Part shown: positions 16,266 to 24,584 of the stretch, piece after piece
Layout: each line of letters starts with the position of its first letter
How positions within the stretch are numbered: the first letter of the stretch is position 1
Origin: Blastococcus saxobsidens DD2
GTDB taxonomy: Bacteria; Actinomycetota; Actinomycetes; Mycobacteriales; Geodermatophilaceae
Direction: 5' to 3'
Assembly: GCF_000284015.1 (NCBI RefSeq)
Contig: NC_016943.1
Coordinates: 2,707,541-2,771,540 of the forward strand
DNA: 64,000 bases
Program-made: the position numbers and the translations under genes
The notes under the pieces: generated by a model
Told to the model about the DNA's origin: nothing
Database searches by the model: none
The model's input: only the letters and a program-made list of their open reading frames with translations

Positions 16266-18401
16266 TCAGCTTCCCCACCGCAGGGCGAGGATGACCGTGT
16301 CGTCGCGCCCGCCGTCGTCGATCGGCAGCTGCATGAGCCGGTCGAGGACGGCGGGCAGCGGCCGCCCGACCGCCGCCACCGCAGCGGTCCGCAGGCGTTC
16401 CAGCCCGGTGTCGACGTCCTCCCCACGGCGTTCCACCGCACCGTCGGTGAAGGCGAGGAGCGTCGCGGGGCCCGCGACCCGCGTCTCGGTCACCGCCGGC
16501 ACATCGGTCGCCACCCCGACGGGCGGACCGACCCGGCAGTCCAGGTACTCCGCTCGGGAACCGCTGATCAGCAGCGGGGGGAAGTGCCCGGCGGAGGCGA
16601 TCCGGACGACGCCCTCGGCCGGGTCGAGCTCCCCGAGCAGGACCGTGGCGAACTGGTGGTCGACGTGGACGTCGAGGAGCCCGCCGAGCTTGTGCATGAC
16701 CGTCGCGATGTCGTCCCCCTGGGCCACGTAGGCGCGCACCGCGAACCGCAGGGAGGCCATGGTGGTCGCGGCCGGCAGCCCCTGGCCGGAGATGTCCCCC
16801 ACGACGAAGACCCACCGCCCTGCGGGGCCGGGGATCACGTCGTACCAGTCGCCCCCGACCTCCAGCTCGTCGGCACCGGCGACGTAGCGGGCCGCGAGCT
16901 CCAGACCCTCCACGCGGGGCACCTCGGGCAGCAGCGCGTGCTGCAGGGTGCCGGCGATGCCCCGCTGGCGCCGGTAGAGCTCCGCGTTGTCGGCGGCCAG
17001 CCGTTCGGCGACCGCCCGGCGCCGGGACAGGATCTCCACGATCGTCCCGCCCCCGACGGCGAGCGCCCCGCCGACGCCGAGCACGATCCACGGCAGCGCC
17101 GCCGACAGCGGTCCGGTGAGCGAGGAGCGCGACGCCGCGACGACGGTGAGTTCGCCGTCCCCGAAGGGCACCCGCCGGGTGGCCGTGTCTCCCTCGATCG
17201 GCAGCGGTGCGGTGGTCTGCACCAACTGCTCCGGCGACGTCGTCCGCCCCAGGAACACGGCGAGGTCCAGACCGCTGTACGCATCGCCCGCTGGCACCGA
17301 CACCCGGCGGTTCAGCGGCACCTCGGCGTGGACGACCAGCCCCCCGGTGTTGCCCGGCCTCAGCGCGTAGGCCAGCCGCGGCTCCGGCCCGTCGAGGATC
17401 CCGGCGACGCTCAGCTGACCGGCCGGCTCCAGGCCGGTGAAGAAGGACGTCGCCTCGTCGCCCGCCAGCAACGGAGCGGGGCCGTGCACGGCGACCTGCT
17501 CGACCTGGTTCCCGCTGACCCGCCACAGCGACAAGGACAGTTCCGGCGGAGAGACCGTTGCGGCCGCGAAGCGCGTGAACGGGCCGGGTTCGCCGGCGGT
17601 GGCGGCGGCGACCTGCCCGGCGTCGGCCATCTGGGTCTGGAGGACCGCTACCTGCGCCGACAGCAGGGTGGCGATCTCGGCGATCTGCTGCTCGAGCAGC
17701 CGCTCGTTGTTGCTGGCGTTGACGGCCGAGGTCACCCAGGCCAGGCCCAAGGTCAGCAACAGCACCACGACCGCGACGGCGACGCTCAGCCGCCGTGGCA
17801 GGCTCCGGGATCGGCGGCGCCGGTCCGGTGCCGTGCCGGCTCCGCGGGTCACCCGGGGGCCGGCGCCGGACGGGGATACCGGTGCGGCGGCGCCGACCGG
17901 CGCCGCTGTCACAGGTGCCGGCGACGTCGCCACGGGGGCCGCCGCGGAGCCGGTCTCGCCGGTGAAGTCCGCCCGCGCCCACACGACCTTGCGCCCGTCC
18001 CCGTCCGCCGTCCACCCGTGCGCACCGGCGATCTGCGCGACCAGGTACAGCCCCAGTCCCCCGAGCGCGGCGTCCCGGCCGACCGCCGGGACCGGCGGGA
18101 CGTCGCCGGTGGCGTCGCCGACCTCGATCAGCCAGCCGGTGCCGGTGTCGGTGACGACCACCTGCACCGGCGCTCCACCGTGCCGCAGGCCGTTGCTCAC
18201 CAGCTCCTCGAACACCAGGAGCAGCCGTTCGAGGTCGTCCTCCGCGGCGCCCGGCGGCAGACCGCCGTCGTCGAGGGAGGCGCGCAGGCGCAGCCGCAGC
18301 GAGCGGAGCTCGGCGAGCGTGGTGGGCCGGCCGTCGACGACCGCCCGTGCGGGCGGTCCGTGCTCCGGCCGGGGCAGGCATGCCCACAGCGCCTCGGTCA
18401 T
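16266..18401 (-). CDS. Membrane sensor phosphatase: HATPase - TM - sensor - TM - PP2C (SpoIIE)
   Basis: 711 aa. Residues about 20-150 form an RsbW-like Bergerat ATPase with N-box EELVSNGLRHGG, G1 box VGDATGD and G2 box LGGLGLYLVA. After a Pro/Ala linker, a membrane span (LSVAVAVVVLLLTLGLAWV) leads to an extracytoplasmic region of about 240 residues, a second span (ALPWIVLGVGGALAVGGG), and a C-terminal PP2C/SpoIIE phosphatase with GGDWYDVI, GDISGQGLPAA, SAGHFPPLL and GRDDTVILAL metal-site motifs. It would reset an anti-sigma antagonist in response to an external signal while also carrying a kinase-like ATPase. ATG 18401 (with GAGG upstream) is preferred over the GTG at 18488. Confidence 0.88.
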   Translation of the reverse strand: MTEALWACLPRPEHGPPARAVVDGRPTTLAELRSLRLRLRASLDDGGLPPGAAEDDLERLLLVFEELVSNGLRHGGAPVQVVVTDTGTGWLIEVGDATGDVPPVPAVGRDAALGGLGLYLVAQIAGAHGWTADGDGRKVVWARADFTGETGSAAAPVATSPAPVTAAPVGAAAPVSPSGAGPRVTRGAGTAPDRRRRSRSLPRRLSVAVAVVVLLLTLGLAWVTSAVNASNNERLLEQQIAEIATLLSAQVAVLQTQMADAGQVAAATAGEPGPFTRFAAATVSPPELSLSLWRVSGNQVEQVAVHGPAPLLAGDEATSFFTGLEPAGQLSVAGILDGPEPRLAYALRPGNTGGLVVHAEVPLNRRVSVPAGDAYSGLDLAVFLGRTTSPEQLVQTTAPLPIEGDTATRRVPFGDGELTVVAASRSSLTGPLSAALPWIVLGVGGALAVGGGTIVEILSRRRAVAERLAADNAELYRRQRGIAGTLQHALLPEVPRVEGLELAARYVAGADELEVGGDWYDVIPGPAGRWVFVVGDISGQGLPAATTMASLRFAVRAYVAQGDDIATVMHKLGGLLDVHVDHQFATVLLGELDPAEGVVRIASAGHFPPLLISGSRAEYLDCRVGPPVGVATDVPAVTETRVAGPATLLAFTDGAVERRGEDVDTGLERLRTAAVAAVGRPLPAVLDRLMQLPIDDGGRDDTVILALRWGS

Positions 18402-18664
18402 GACCCTCGTTCCGGCGACGGTGCCGGCCGGCGGCACGGACTGTTCCGACCGGGGACGGCGACGCCCCCGCGGCCTCGAGCCCACCACAGCGAAGCGGGG
18501 CGCCGTCCCGGCCAGGTGGTCACGCTAACCCAGTCGGGGGATGGTCGCGCCCGAGCACGGCCAGTGACTCGCCGTCGGCAGCCCCGCCCCCGGGCCGCGG
18601 CATCCTCCTGCCCGCCGGCCGCGGCCGGCGGGCGCGGTCTCGGCTGCTGTGCTGGAGTGGGTCG

Positions 18665-18952
18665 GTGATCCGCAACGTCGTCGTCGGCCGGGTGCGCGCC
18701 GGAGTTCCGCGGGAGCAGGTCGAAGGAGCTCTGGCGGCGATCGTCGCCCTCGACCCGCCGGGTTGCCTCGACATGCGGGCCGGGATCGACGCCGGCCTGC
18801 GTCCCGGCAACTGGAGCTTCTCGATCACTGCCGACTTCGCCGACGCGGACGCCTACCGGGCCTACGACGCCGAGGCCGAGCACAACCGGGTCCGGCGGGA
18901 GCTGTTCGCCCCGATCAGCGAGGAGATCGTGCGGATCCAGTTCGAGACCTGA
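18665..18952 (+). CDS. Dabb family (stress-responsive alpha/beta barrel) protein
   Basis: 95-aa ferredoxin-like alpha/beta barrel. The pattern VRAGVPREQVEGALAAIVAL, then GNWSFSITADFADADAYRAY, and a C-terminal HNRVRRELFAPISEEIVRIQ match the Dabb family. These are small dimeric proteins often beside catabolic genes. Start GTG 18665. It is followed 56 bases later by the broken FAH gene on the same strand, a pairing seen in aromatic and sugar-acid catabolic operons (inference). Confidence 0.8.
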   Translation: MIRNVVVGRVRAGVPREQVEGALAAIVALDPPGCLDMRAGIDAGLRPGNWSFSITADFADADAYRAYDAEAEHNRVRRELFAPISEEIVRIQFET

Positions 18953-19008
18953 GCGCGTGCGCCGGCGTCACCGCCGCCCGCGCGGTTCTTCCATGGAGGA
19001 CACCAGTC

Positions 19009-19657
19009 ATGAGGATCGTCGGCATCCGCCGGGACGGCGGCGCGGTCGAGGTGGCGTCGCTGTCCGAGGGCGGCACGCAGATCACCCTCGTCGCCGGCCT
19101 CGAGGAGTTCTGGGCCGACGCCGCCGGCCACCTCGGCCGCCCGCCGGCCGGGCCGACCGTGCCGGCGGCGGACGTTGGAGTTCGTCCCGCCAGTGGTGCC
19201 CGGCGCGCGGGTGATCTGCATCGGGCTGAACTACCTCGAGCACGTCGCCGAGGGCTCCTTCCGCGACCAGGAGATCCCGCCGCACCCCACGCTGTTCGCC
19301 CGCTGGACGGCCTCGCTCACCGTGGGCGGCGCGGAGGTGCTGGTCCCCGCCGACGAGGACGGCCTGGACTGGGAGGGCGAGGTCGTGGCTACCTGGGCTC
19401 GACGCTGGTCGACGCCTCCCCCAACGAGGTGCTGGCTACCGTCGTCGGCTACTCGACGTTCAACGACCTCACCTCCCGCCGGGCGCAGAAGCTCACCAGC
19501 CAGCAAGAACGGCGACAGCTCCGGTCCGGGCCTCTGGTTCCCGCGGCCGAGGTCGGTGACCTGCGCGACGGCCTGCGCGTGCAGACGCGGGTCAACGGCG
19601 AGACGGTCCAGGACAAGCAGCGGCGAGCGTGCGGGCCCGCAGGTCGTCGTCCACTGA
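19009..19657 (+). pseudogene. Fumarylacetoacetate hydrolase family protein, multiply frameshifted and 3'-truncated
   Basis: The start is clean (GGAGG at 18995, ATG 19009, MRIVGIRRDGGAVEVASL). The reading then changes frame at about 19177 (extra G before EFVPPVVPGARVICIGLNY), about 19388 (into LVDASPNEVLATVVGYSTFN), about 19507 (KNGDSSGP) and about 19530 (GPLVPAAEVGDLRDGL). The family core FAH motifs (CIGLNYLEHVAE, DWEGE, YSTFNDLTSR) are all recognisable, but they are split over two frames. The sequence loses similarity after NGETVQD (about 19615); the conserved last third (TGTPAGVG region) is missing. This is a decayed catabolic hydrolase, not a sequencing-error candidate, given four breaks plus a truncation. 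Confidence 0.85.
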
Positions 19658-19682
19658 CTGCTCCACTCCGGCGGGCGGCGTC

Positions 19683-19694
19683 TGAATCGATTCA
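19683..19694. promoter_or_regulatory. Perfect 12-base palindrome TGAATCGATTCA, LacI/GntR-like operator
   Basis: TGAATCGATTCA is a perfect palindrome with the central CG step common in LacI-family operators. A related but imperfect element (TGACACGTTTCA, 24335-24346) precedes the broken LacI gene at the other end of this segment. Binding is inference only. Confidence 0.4.
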
Positions 19695-19739
19695 TGCAGC
19701 AAACGTGACGCACCCTACGAAATGCCGCATCAGGGTTCC

Positions 19740-19770
19740 AAACGTCTAGCGGAGCCGTGATGAGACGTTT
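19740..19770. repeat. Inverted repeat AAACGTCT - 15 - AGACGTTT
   Basis: Perfect 8-base arms with a 15-base loop. It may be an operator or a weak terminator for the decayed FAH gene; no T-tract follows. Confidence 0.4.
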
Positions 19771-19877
19771 CACCTGGGTGGCGAGGGCAATCTGCGCCTC
19801 AGGAAAGGGACGCCTCCGCGGGTGCACGAGCCGCCCGGCCGTCATCCGCCGCCTGCACCGCCCAAATTTCGGACCGC

Positions 19878-19902
19878 GGACTGTGCAGAAATCGAACAGT
19901 CC
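19878..19902. promoter_or_regulatory. Inverted repeat GGACTGT - 11 - ACAGTCC upstream of the GAF-HTH regulator
   Basis: Perfect 7-base arms separated by 11 bases, ending 71 bases before the regulator's ATG. Fis-type HTH dimers bind dyads of this size, so autoregulation or activation by the adjacent regulator is plausible. Confidence 0.45.
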
Positions 19903-19973
19903 AGCGTCATGTGACCCGCGCCATACTCGGCGGCACGGCAGCACGCCGGACCGCTCGAGCCGGGGAGGGGCGC

Positions 19974-21026
19974 ATGTCCACCGTCGACGCCTGGGAGGCC
20001 TTTCAGCGCGGCGAGGACGCCGTCGGTGTCCGCGACGAGGTGCTCACGTCGTGGCGCCGGTCCCGGTGGAGCGGCGTCGACCCCCGGCTCGACGTCCCCC
20101 CTGTCGGCGACGCCGACGACGACTCGCCCTTCGTCCGCGTGGCGGCACCGATCCTGCTCGGCATGGCAGACCTGCTCGCGGAGAGCCGGACCTGCCTGTC
20201 GCTGGCCGACCCAAACGGTCACGTCGTGTGGAGGTGGGTCTCCGACAGGGCCTTGAGCGACGAGTGCGACCGGTCGGGCATGCAGTTCGCCTCGGTCTTC
20301 GACGAGCAGCGCGTGGGTACCTGCGGGATCGGCGCCGCCCTGGAGACCGGGCGGCTGGTCACGGTGCACGGTCCCGAGCACTTCGTGGAGTCCTTCCAGC
20401 GGTGGTCGTGCGTGGCCGCCGCCGTGGCCCACCCGATCACCGGGCGCACGGTGGGAGCCGTCAACGTGACGTGCCGGGCCGCCGACGCCAACCACTTCCT
20501 GCAGGTCGCCGCGCGGTCGCTGGCCGACGAGGTGCGTTCGGCGTTGTCAGCGGCCGCGACCGCGCGCGAGCACCGCCTGCTCCAGGCGTTCCTGCACGCC
20601 CGCCGGAGCACGACGGCGCCGGTCCTCGCCGTCACCGAGGAAGTTCTGCTGGCCGATGCCGCCGCAGCCGAGCTCGGACTCGACCACGCCGACACGTGGG
20701 CCCGCGTCGTGGCCGCCGGGGCGGGGGGCTCCGTCGTCGCCCTGGGCGGAGGCCTGGTCGCCGACGTCTGCCCGGTCGGCGACGACCGGGACGGTGCCGT
20801 CCTGACGCTGCGCAGCACCGCGCCGATCGACCTGTCGAGCACGACCGCCCCGCAGCAGCGTCCCACCGCGCGCCGGCTCACCCGGCTGGAGCAGGCGGAG
20901 TCCGCCGCCATCGCCGCCACCCTCGCCGAGTGTGGCGGCAACAAGTCCGCGGCCGCGGTCCGGCTGGGCATCTCGCGCGGCACCCTCTACCAAAAACTGC
21001 GGCGCTACCGCCCGCTCACCGCGTAG
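19974..21026 (+). CDS. GAF-domain regulator with Fis-type helix-turn-helix, no AAA+ domain
   Basis: 350 aa. The N-terminal part (about 60-180) is a GAF sensor as in AcoR/MimR-type activators, with the typical GMQFASVFDEQRVGTCGIGAAL and VHGPEHFVESFQRWSCVAAA. A short PAS-like middle follows, and the last 45 residues are a Fis HTH (LAECGGNKSAAAVRLGISRG). The sigma-54-interacting AAA+ module present in AcoR is absent, as in many actinobacterial relatives, which lack sigma-54. ATG 19974 is preceded by GGGGAGGG. It is co-directional with, and 67 bases before, the monooxygenase, so it is the likely pathway-specific regulator responding to the substrate. Confidence 0.88.
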   Translation: MSTVDAWEAFQRGEDAVGVRDEVLTSWRRSRWSGVDPRLDVPPVGDADDDSPFVRVAAPILLGMADLLAESRTCLSLADPNGHVVWRWVSDRALSDECDRSGMQFASVFDEQRVGTCGIGAALETGRLVTVHGPEHFVESFQRWSCVAAAVAHPITGRTVGAVNVTCRAADANHFLQVAARSLADEVRSALSAAATAREHRLLQAFLHARRSTTAPVLAVTEEVLLADAAAAELGLDHADTWARVVAAGAGGSVVALGGGLVADVCPVGDDRDGAVLTLRSTAPIDLSSTTAPQQRPTARRLTRLEQAESAAIAATLAECGGNKSAAAVRLGISRGTLYQKLRRYRPLTA

Positions 21027-21093
21027 AGCCCCCGATCCCGCAGCCGACCACAGCTGCGTGCCATGACCCACCGATGCCCTGAGGAGTCCTCGC

Positions 21094-22287
21094 GTGTCCA
21101 AGATGCGTTTCGGCCTGTTCATGCCGCCCTTCAACAGCCCGCCCACCCAGAACCCGACGACCTCTCTGCAGCGCAACGTCGAGACCATCCAGCTGCTCGA
21201 CCGGCTCGGCTACGACGAGGTCTGGGTCGGCGAGCACCACTCGGCCGCCACGGAGATCATCGCCGACCCGCTGACCTTCATCGCCCACGTCGGCCCGTTG
21301 ACCAGGGACATCAAGCTCGGCACGGGCGTCGTGTCGATCCCATACCACAACCCGCTGTGGATCGCCGACCGCGCGATCCTGGTGGACCACCTGACCCGCG
21401 GCCGGCTCATGCTCGGTGTCGGTCCGGGGTCGCTGCCCACGGATGCCGCGATGATCGGGCTCGAGCCGGACCAGCTGCGCCCGGCCCTGGCCCAAGACCT
21501 CGACGTCCTGATCCGGCTGCTGACCACCGACGAGCCGGTGTCGGTAAAGACCGACCGGTACGAGCTGGTCGAGGCCCGCTGCCAGCTGGCGCCGTACCAG
21601 GACCCGTGCTTCGAGATGGCGGTGGCCGCCACGGCCTCGCCCACCGGCCCGCGGCTGGCGGGGAAGTACGGGCTTGGCATGCTCTCGGTGGGTGCGACCA
21701 CGCAGATGGGCTTCGACGCCCTGGCGCTGCACTGGGACGTGCTCGAGGCCGAGGCCGCCGCCGCGGGGCGAACCACCGACCGCTCCCGGTGGCGACTGAT
21801 GGGCCCCATGCACATCGCAGAGACGCGGGAGCAGGCCGTCGAGGACATCCGCTACGGCTTCGACGCCTTCGTCGATTACACGCAGAAGACGCTGGCCCTG
21901 CCGCCGGTCCGCATCCCCGGGGACACCTTCGAGGAGCGGCTGGCGTGGATCGACGAGAGCGGCTGGGGGATCGTGGGCACACCCGACGACGCGATCGCGC
22001 AGATCCAGCGGCTGGTCGACCAGTCCGACGGCGGATTCGGCTGTTACATCCTGCTCCAGCACGACTGGGCGAACTGGCAGGCGACCCAGCGGAGTTTCGA
22101 GCTCTTCGCCCGCCACGTCATGCCGGTGTTCCAGCCGTCCCAGAAGCGACTGCTGGCTGCCGAGGCCTGGGCGCGCAGCAAGCACAGCGAGCTCGACGCC
22201 AAGAACGGCGCGGCGATCCAGGCCGCGACCGACAGGTACGCCCAGGAGAAGGCCGCCCAGCAACCGGCCGACGCCGGGCAGGCCTGA
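21094..22287 (+). CDS. LLM-class (luciferase-like) flavin-dependent monooxygenase, limonene monooxygenase-like
   Basis: 397 aa. The TIM-barrel bacterial luciferase family is clear from FGLFMPPFNSP, LDRLGYDEVWVGEHHSA, the DRAILVDHLTRGRLMLGVG strand and a C-terminal WGIVGTPDDAIAQIQRLVDQ. The general look is of the LimB-like oxygenases that use reduced FMN from a partner reductase to oxygenate terpenes or other hydrophobic compounds. Start GTG 21094, with GAGGAG near 21079. Downstream genes provide exactly the needed partners, a flavin reductase and RibBA. The C-terminus (AQEKAAQQPADAGQA) looks disordered. The substrate is not predictable. Confidence 0.92.
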   Translation: MSKMRFGLFMPPFNSPPTQNPTTSLQRNVETIQLLDRLGYDEVWVGEHHSAATEIIADPLTFIAHVGPLTRDIKLGTGVVSIPYHNPLWIADRAILVDHLTRGRLMLGVGPGSLPTDAAMIGLEPDQLRPALAQDLDVLIRLLTTDEPVSVKTDRYELVEARCQLAPYQDPCFEMAVAATASPTGPRLAGKYGLGMLSVGATTQMGFDALALHWDVLEAEAAAAGRTTDRSRWRLMGPMHIAETREQAVEDIRYGFDAFVDYTQKTLALPPVRIPGDTFEERLAWIDESGWGIVGTPDDAIAQIQRLVDQSDGGFGCYILLQHDWANWQATQRSFELFARHVMPVFQPSQKRLLAAEAWARSKHSELDAKNGAAIQAATDRYAQEKAAQQPADAGQA

Positions 22288-22293
22288 GCAGGG

Positions 22294-22324
22294 GGGAGGC
22301 CGCCGGAGCCCCCGGCGGCCTCCC
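22294..22324 (+). terminator. 13-base-pair hairpin between monooxygenase and flavin reductase
   Basis: GGGAGGCCGCCGG and CCGGCGGCCTCCC are perfect complements around the loop AGCCC, 6 bases after the monooxygenase stop. There is no T-tract, so it may be a partial terminator or an mRNA-stabilising processing element that keeps oxygenase message above reductase message. Confidence 0.55.
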
Positions 22325-22409
22325 GCCCCCCCACCGCACGCGGCGCGCCGACCGGTCCGCCGCCCGGAACCTGCACGCCCTGATCCGTCCGGGATACGAG
22401 GAGCCCACC

Positions 22410-22913
22410 GTGAGCACTGAGGAGAACCACCCCGTGGCCCCGGCCTTCCGTGAGGTCATGGCCGCCGTCTGCACCCCCGTTTCGGTGATCACCGGGCTCG
22501 ATGACGGCGTTCCGCACGGGACGACGGTCAGCGCTTTCGCGTCGCTGTCGATGGCCCCGCCCATGGTCCTGGTGTCCCTCGACCGGGGCTCCGACCTGCT
22601 CGCACTGGTCCGCAGGACCGGGCTGCTCGGGGTCAACGTCCTCGGCAGCGGGCAGTCGGAGCTCGCCACGCAATGCGCGCGCAAGGGGGCGGACAAGTTC
22701 ACCGACGTCGCTTGGGAGCTGCACGCCGGCGTGCCACGGATCGCTGGGGCGGCGGGCTTCCTCGGCTGCACGGTCGCCGGTCTGGTTCCCGGTGGGGACC
22801 ACGTCATCGTGCTGGGTGACGTCGTCGCCGCCGAGACCGTCGCCGATGCGCCGCTGACCTACCACGGCCGCGTCTTCGGCACCCACTTCGCCCTCGAAGG
22901 CGTGACCCGATGA
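22410..22913 (+). CDS. Flavin reductase domain protein (FMN:NAD(P)H oxidoreductase)
   Basis: 167-aa flavin_reduct domain. [18 protein letters not shown] opens the split barrel, [21 protein letters not shown] is the flavin-binding core, SLDRGSD and [17 protein letters not shown] follow, and [10 protein letters not shown] is the usual C-terminal strand. It supplies reduced flavin to a two-component monooxygenase. GTG 22410 has GAGGAG 6 bases upstream. Its stop overlaps the RibBA start by 4 bases (ATGA), so oxygenase, reductase and flavin synthesis look like one unit. Confidence 0.93.
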   Translation: MSTEENHPVAPAFREVMAAVCTPVSVITGLDDGVPHGTTVSAFASLSMAPPMVLVSLDRGSDLLALVRRTGLLGVNVLGSGQSELATQCARKGADKFTDVAWELHAGVPRIAGAAGFLGCTVAGLVPGGDHVIVLGDVVAAETVADAPLTYHGRVFGTHFALEGVTR

Positions 22914-24196
22914 GCCGCGGCACCACGGCCGTGTCGGTCCAGCGCGCGGTCGCCGCGCTGGCCGCGGGGCGGCTGGTCGTGGTGGTCGACGATGCCGACC
23001 GCGAGGACGAGGGCGACCTCGTCGGTGCGGCCGAGCTGGTCACCGAGGCGCAGATGGCGTTCATCGTCCGGCACAGCACCGGCATCGTGTGTGCGCCCCT
23101 GCCCGCCTCCCGGGCCGACGACCTGCGGCTCGGGCCGATGGTGGCCCACAACACCGACGAGCACGGCACCGCGTTCACCGTCAGCGTGGACCTCGCAGGC
23201 ACCGGGACGGGCGTCTCGGCCGGCTCCCGCGCCGCAACGATGCGCGCCCTGGCCGACCCCTCGACCGCTCCCGAACGGCTGCGGCGTCCCGGGCATGTCT
23301 TTCCTCTGCGTGCGCGGGACGGCGGGGTGCTGGTCCGCGCGGGTCACACCGAGGCCGCCGTCGACCTGCTCACCGCAGCCGGGCTGTCCGGCGCGGGCGT
23401 GATCAGCGAGATCGTGGCCGACGACGGGTCCATGCGCCGCGGCCCGGACCTGCGTCGCTTCGCCGCCGCCCACGACCTGCCCCTGCTGGCCATCGCCGAT
23501 CTCGTCCGTCACCGCCGGGCCACCGAGCGCCTCGTGGAACCGGTGGCCACGTCGACGATGCCCACCGCGTTCGGAGACTTCCGGGCAGTGGCCTACCGAA
23601 GCGTCCTGGACGGGACCGAGCACCTGGCCCTGGTGATGGGGGACGTCGCCTCGGCCGCCTCGGACCGCTCCGGCGTACTGGTGCGGGTGCACAGCGAGTG
23701 TCTCACCGGCGACATCCTCGGCTCGCTCCGCTGCGACTGCGGGGCCCAGCTGGAGCAGGCCCTGCGGGCGGTGGCCGCCGAGCGCTGCGGTGTCGTGGTG
23801 TACCTGCGGGGTCACGAGGGCCGCGGTATCGGGTTGGGGCACAAGATCCGCGCCTACGCCCTCCAGGAGCGCGGGCTGGACACGGTCGACGCCAACATCG
23901 CGCAGGGACTGCCGGTGGACTCCCGCAGCTACGGGGTCGGGGCCCAGATCCTGGCCGACCTGGGGGTGCGGCGGCTACGCCTGATCACCAACAACCCGGC
24001 CAAGTACGGCGGGCTGGACGGCCACGGGCTGGTCATCACCGACCGGATCGCCCTTCCCGTGAACGAGACGGCGCACAACGTGCGGTACCTGCGCACGAAA
24101 CGCGACCGGATGGGACATGATCTGCCCGGCGTACCCCGTGCCGACGCCGGCACGGCTGTCTGCGCGCCGGCCATCGCGCCGGAGGACCACCGGTGA
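22910..24196 (+). CDS. ribBA: RibBA: 3,4-dihydroxy-2-butanone 4-phosphate synthase / GTP cyclohydrolase II
   Basis: 428-aa bifunctional enzyme for the first committed steps of riboflavin synthesis. The N-terminal RibB half has [37 protein letters not shown] and [10 protein letters not shown]. The C-terminal RibA half has [18 protein letters not shown] with the three zinc cysteines, [15 protein letters not shown] and NNPAKYGGL. The last motif differs from the more usual NNPxKRxGL, hinting at divergence from the housekeeping copy. It is translationally coupled to the flavin reductase rather than sitting in a rib operon, so it probably raises FMN supply for the monooxygenase, as luxH (a RibB) does in some lux operons. 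Confidence 0.93.
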   Translation: MSRGTTAVSVQRAVAALAAGRLVVVVDDADREDEGDLVGAAELVTEAQMAFIVRHSTGIVCAPLPASRADDLRLGPMVAHNTDEHGTAFTVSVDLAGTGTGVSAGSRAATMRALADPSTAPERLRRPGHVFPLRARDGGVLVRAGHTEAAVDLLTAAGLSGAGVISEIVADDGSMRRGPDLRRFAAAHDLPLLAIADLVRHRRATERLVEPVATSTMPTAFGDFRAVAYRSVLDGTEHLALVMGDVASAASDRSGVLVRVHSECLTGDILGSLRCDCGAQLEQALRAVAAERCGVVVYLRGHEGRGIGLGHKIRAYALQERGLDTVDANIAQGLPVDSRSYGVGAQILADLGVRRLRLITNNPAKYGGLDGHGLVITDRIALPVNETAHNVRYLRTKRDRMGHDLPGVPRADAGTAVCAPAIAPEDHR

Positions 24197-24334
24197 GGCC
24201 GAGCAGCCCGGGCGCTGCTTCCTCGTCCGGACGAGAGCCCCGGTCATCGCACGCGCGTCCGCCCCCGGCCGGAGGAGCCGATGCCGGTCCGCACCGCCCT
24301 CCCAGCCGGGGGCGCGCCATCCGGCTGCGCTGTT

Positions 24335-24346
24335 TGACACGTTTCA
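24335..24346 (+). promoter_or_regulatory. LacI-operator-like element with overlapping TTGACA
   Basis: TGACACGTTTCA (one mismatch from a perfect palindrome) overlaps TTGACA at 24334-24339, about 40 bases before the truncated LacI reading frame. It may be the old autoregulatory promoter of that gene. No convincing -10 was seen. Confidence 0.3.
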
Positions 24347-24383
24347 CCACGCGGCTCACGCTGACCCGGACGCGGGACCACCG

Positions 24384-24584
24384 GTGCCGCCAGCACTGCC
24401 GGGAAGACCGCTGACCGCGGGCATCCGCGACGTCGCCCACCGGGCCGGCGTGTCCGTCGGCACGGTGAGCAACGTTCTCAACCGCCCCGAGACGGTCACG
24501 GCCGGCACCCGCACCCGCGTCCTGGACGCCATCGCCGAACTCGGCTTCGTGCGGAACGAGTCCGCCCGCCGGCTGGGCGCCTGA
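24384..24584 (+). pseudogene. LacI-family regulator, N-terminal fragment (HTH only)
   Basis: From the GTG at 24384 the frame reads a complete LacI head: IRDVAHRAGVSVGTVSNVLN, RPETVTAGTRTRVLDAIAEL, GFVRNESARRLGA, then TGA at 24582. The hinge and the whole sugar-binding domain are missing. The break falls exactly where another gene's tail begins (next entry), so an internal deletion rather than a point mutation ended this gene. A 66-residue HTH stub could still bind DNA, but dimerisation would be lost. Confidence 0.8.

Larger units (their letters stand above)
19658..19973. other. 316-base non-coding stretch with three palindromes
   Basis: No gene is supported here. Composition is visibly more AT-rich than the surroundings. 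It holds three palindromic elements listed separately (19683-19694, 19740-19770, 19878-19902) and lies between the FAH remnant and the GAF-HTH regulator, so it probably carries that regulator's promoter. Confidence 0.6.
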
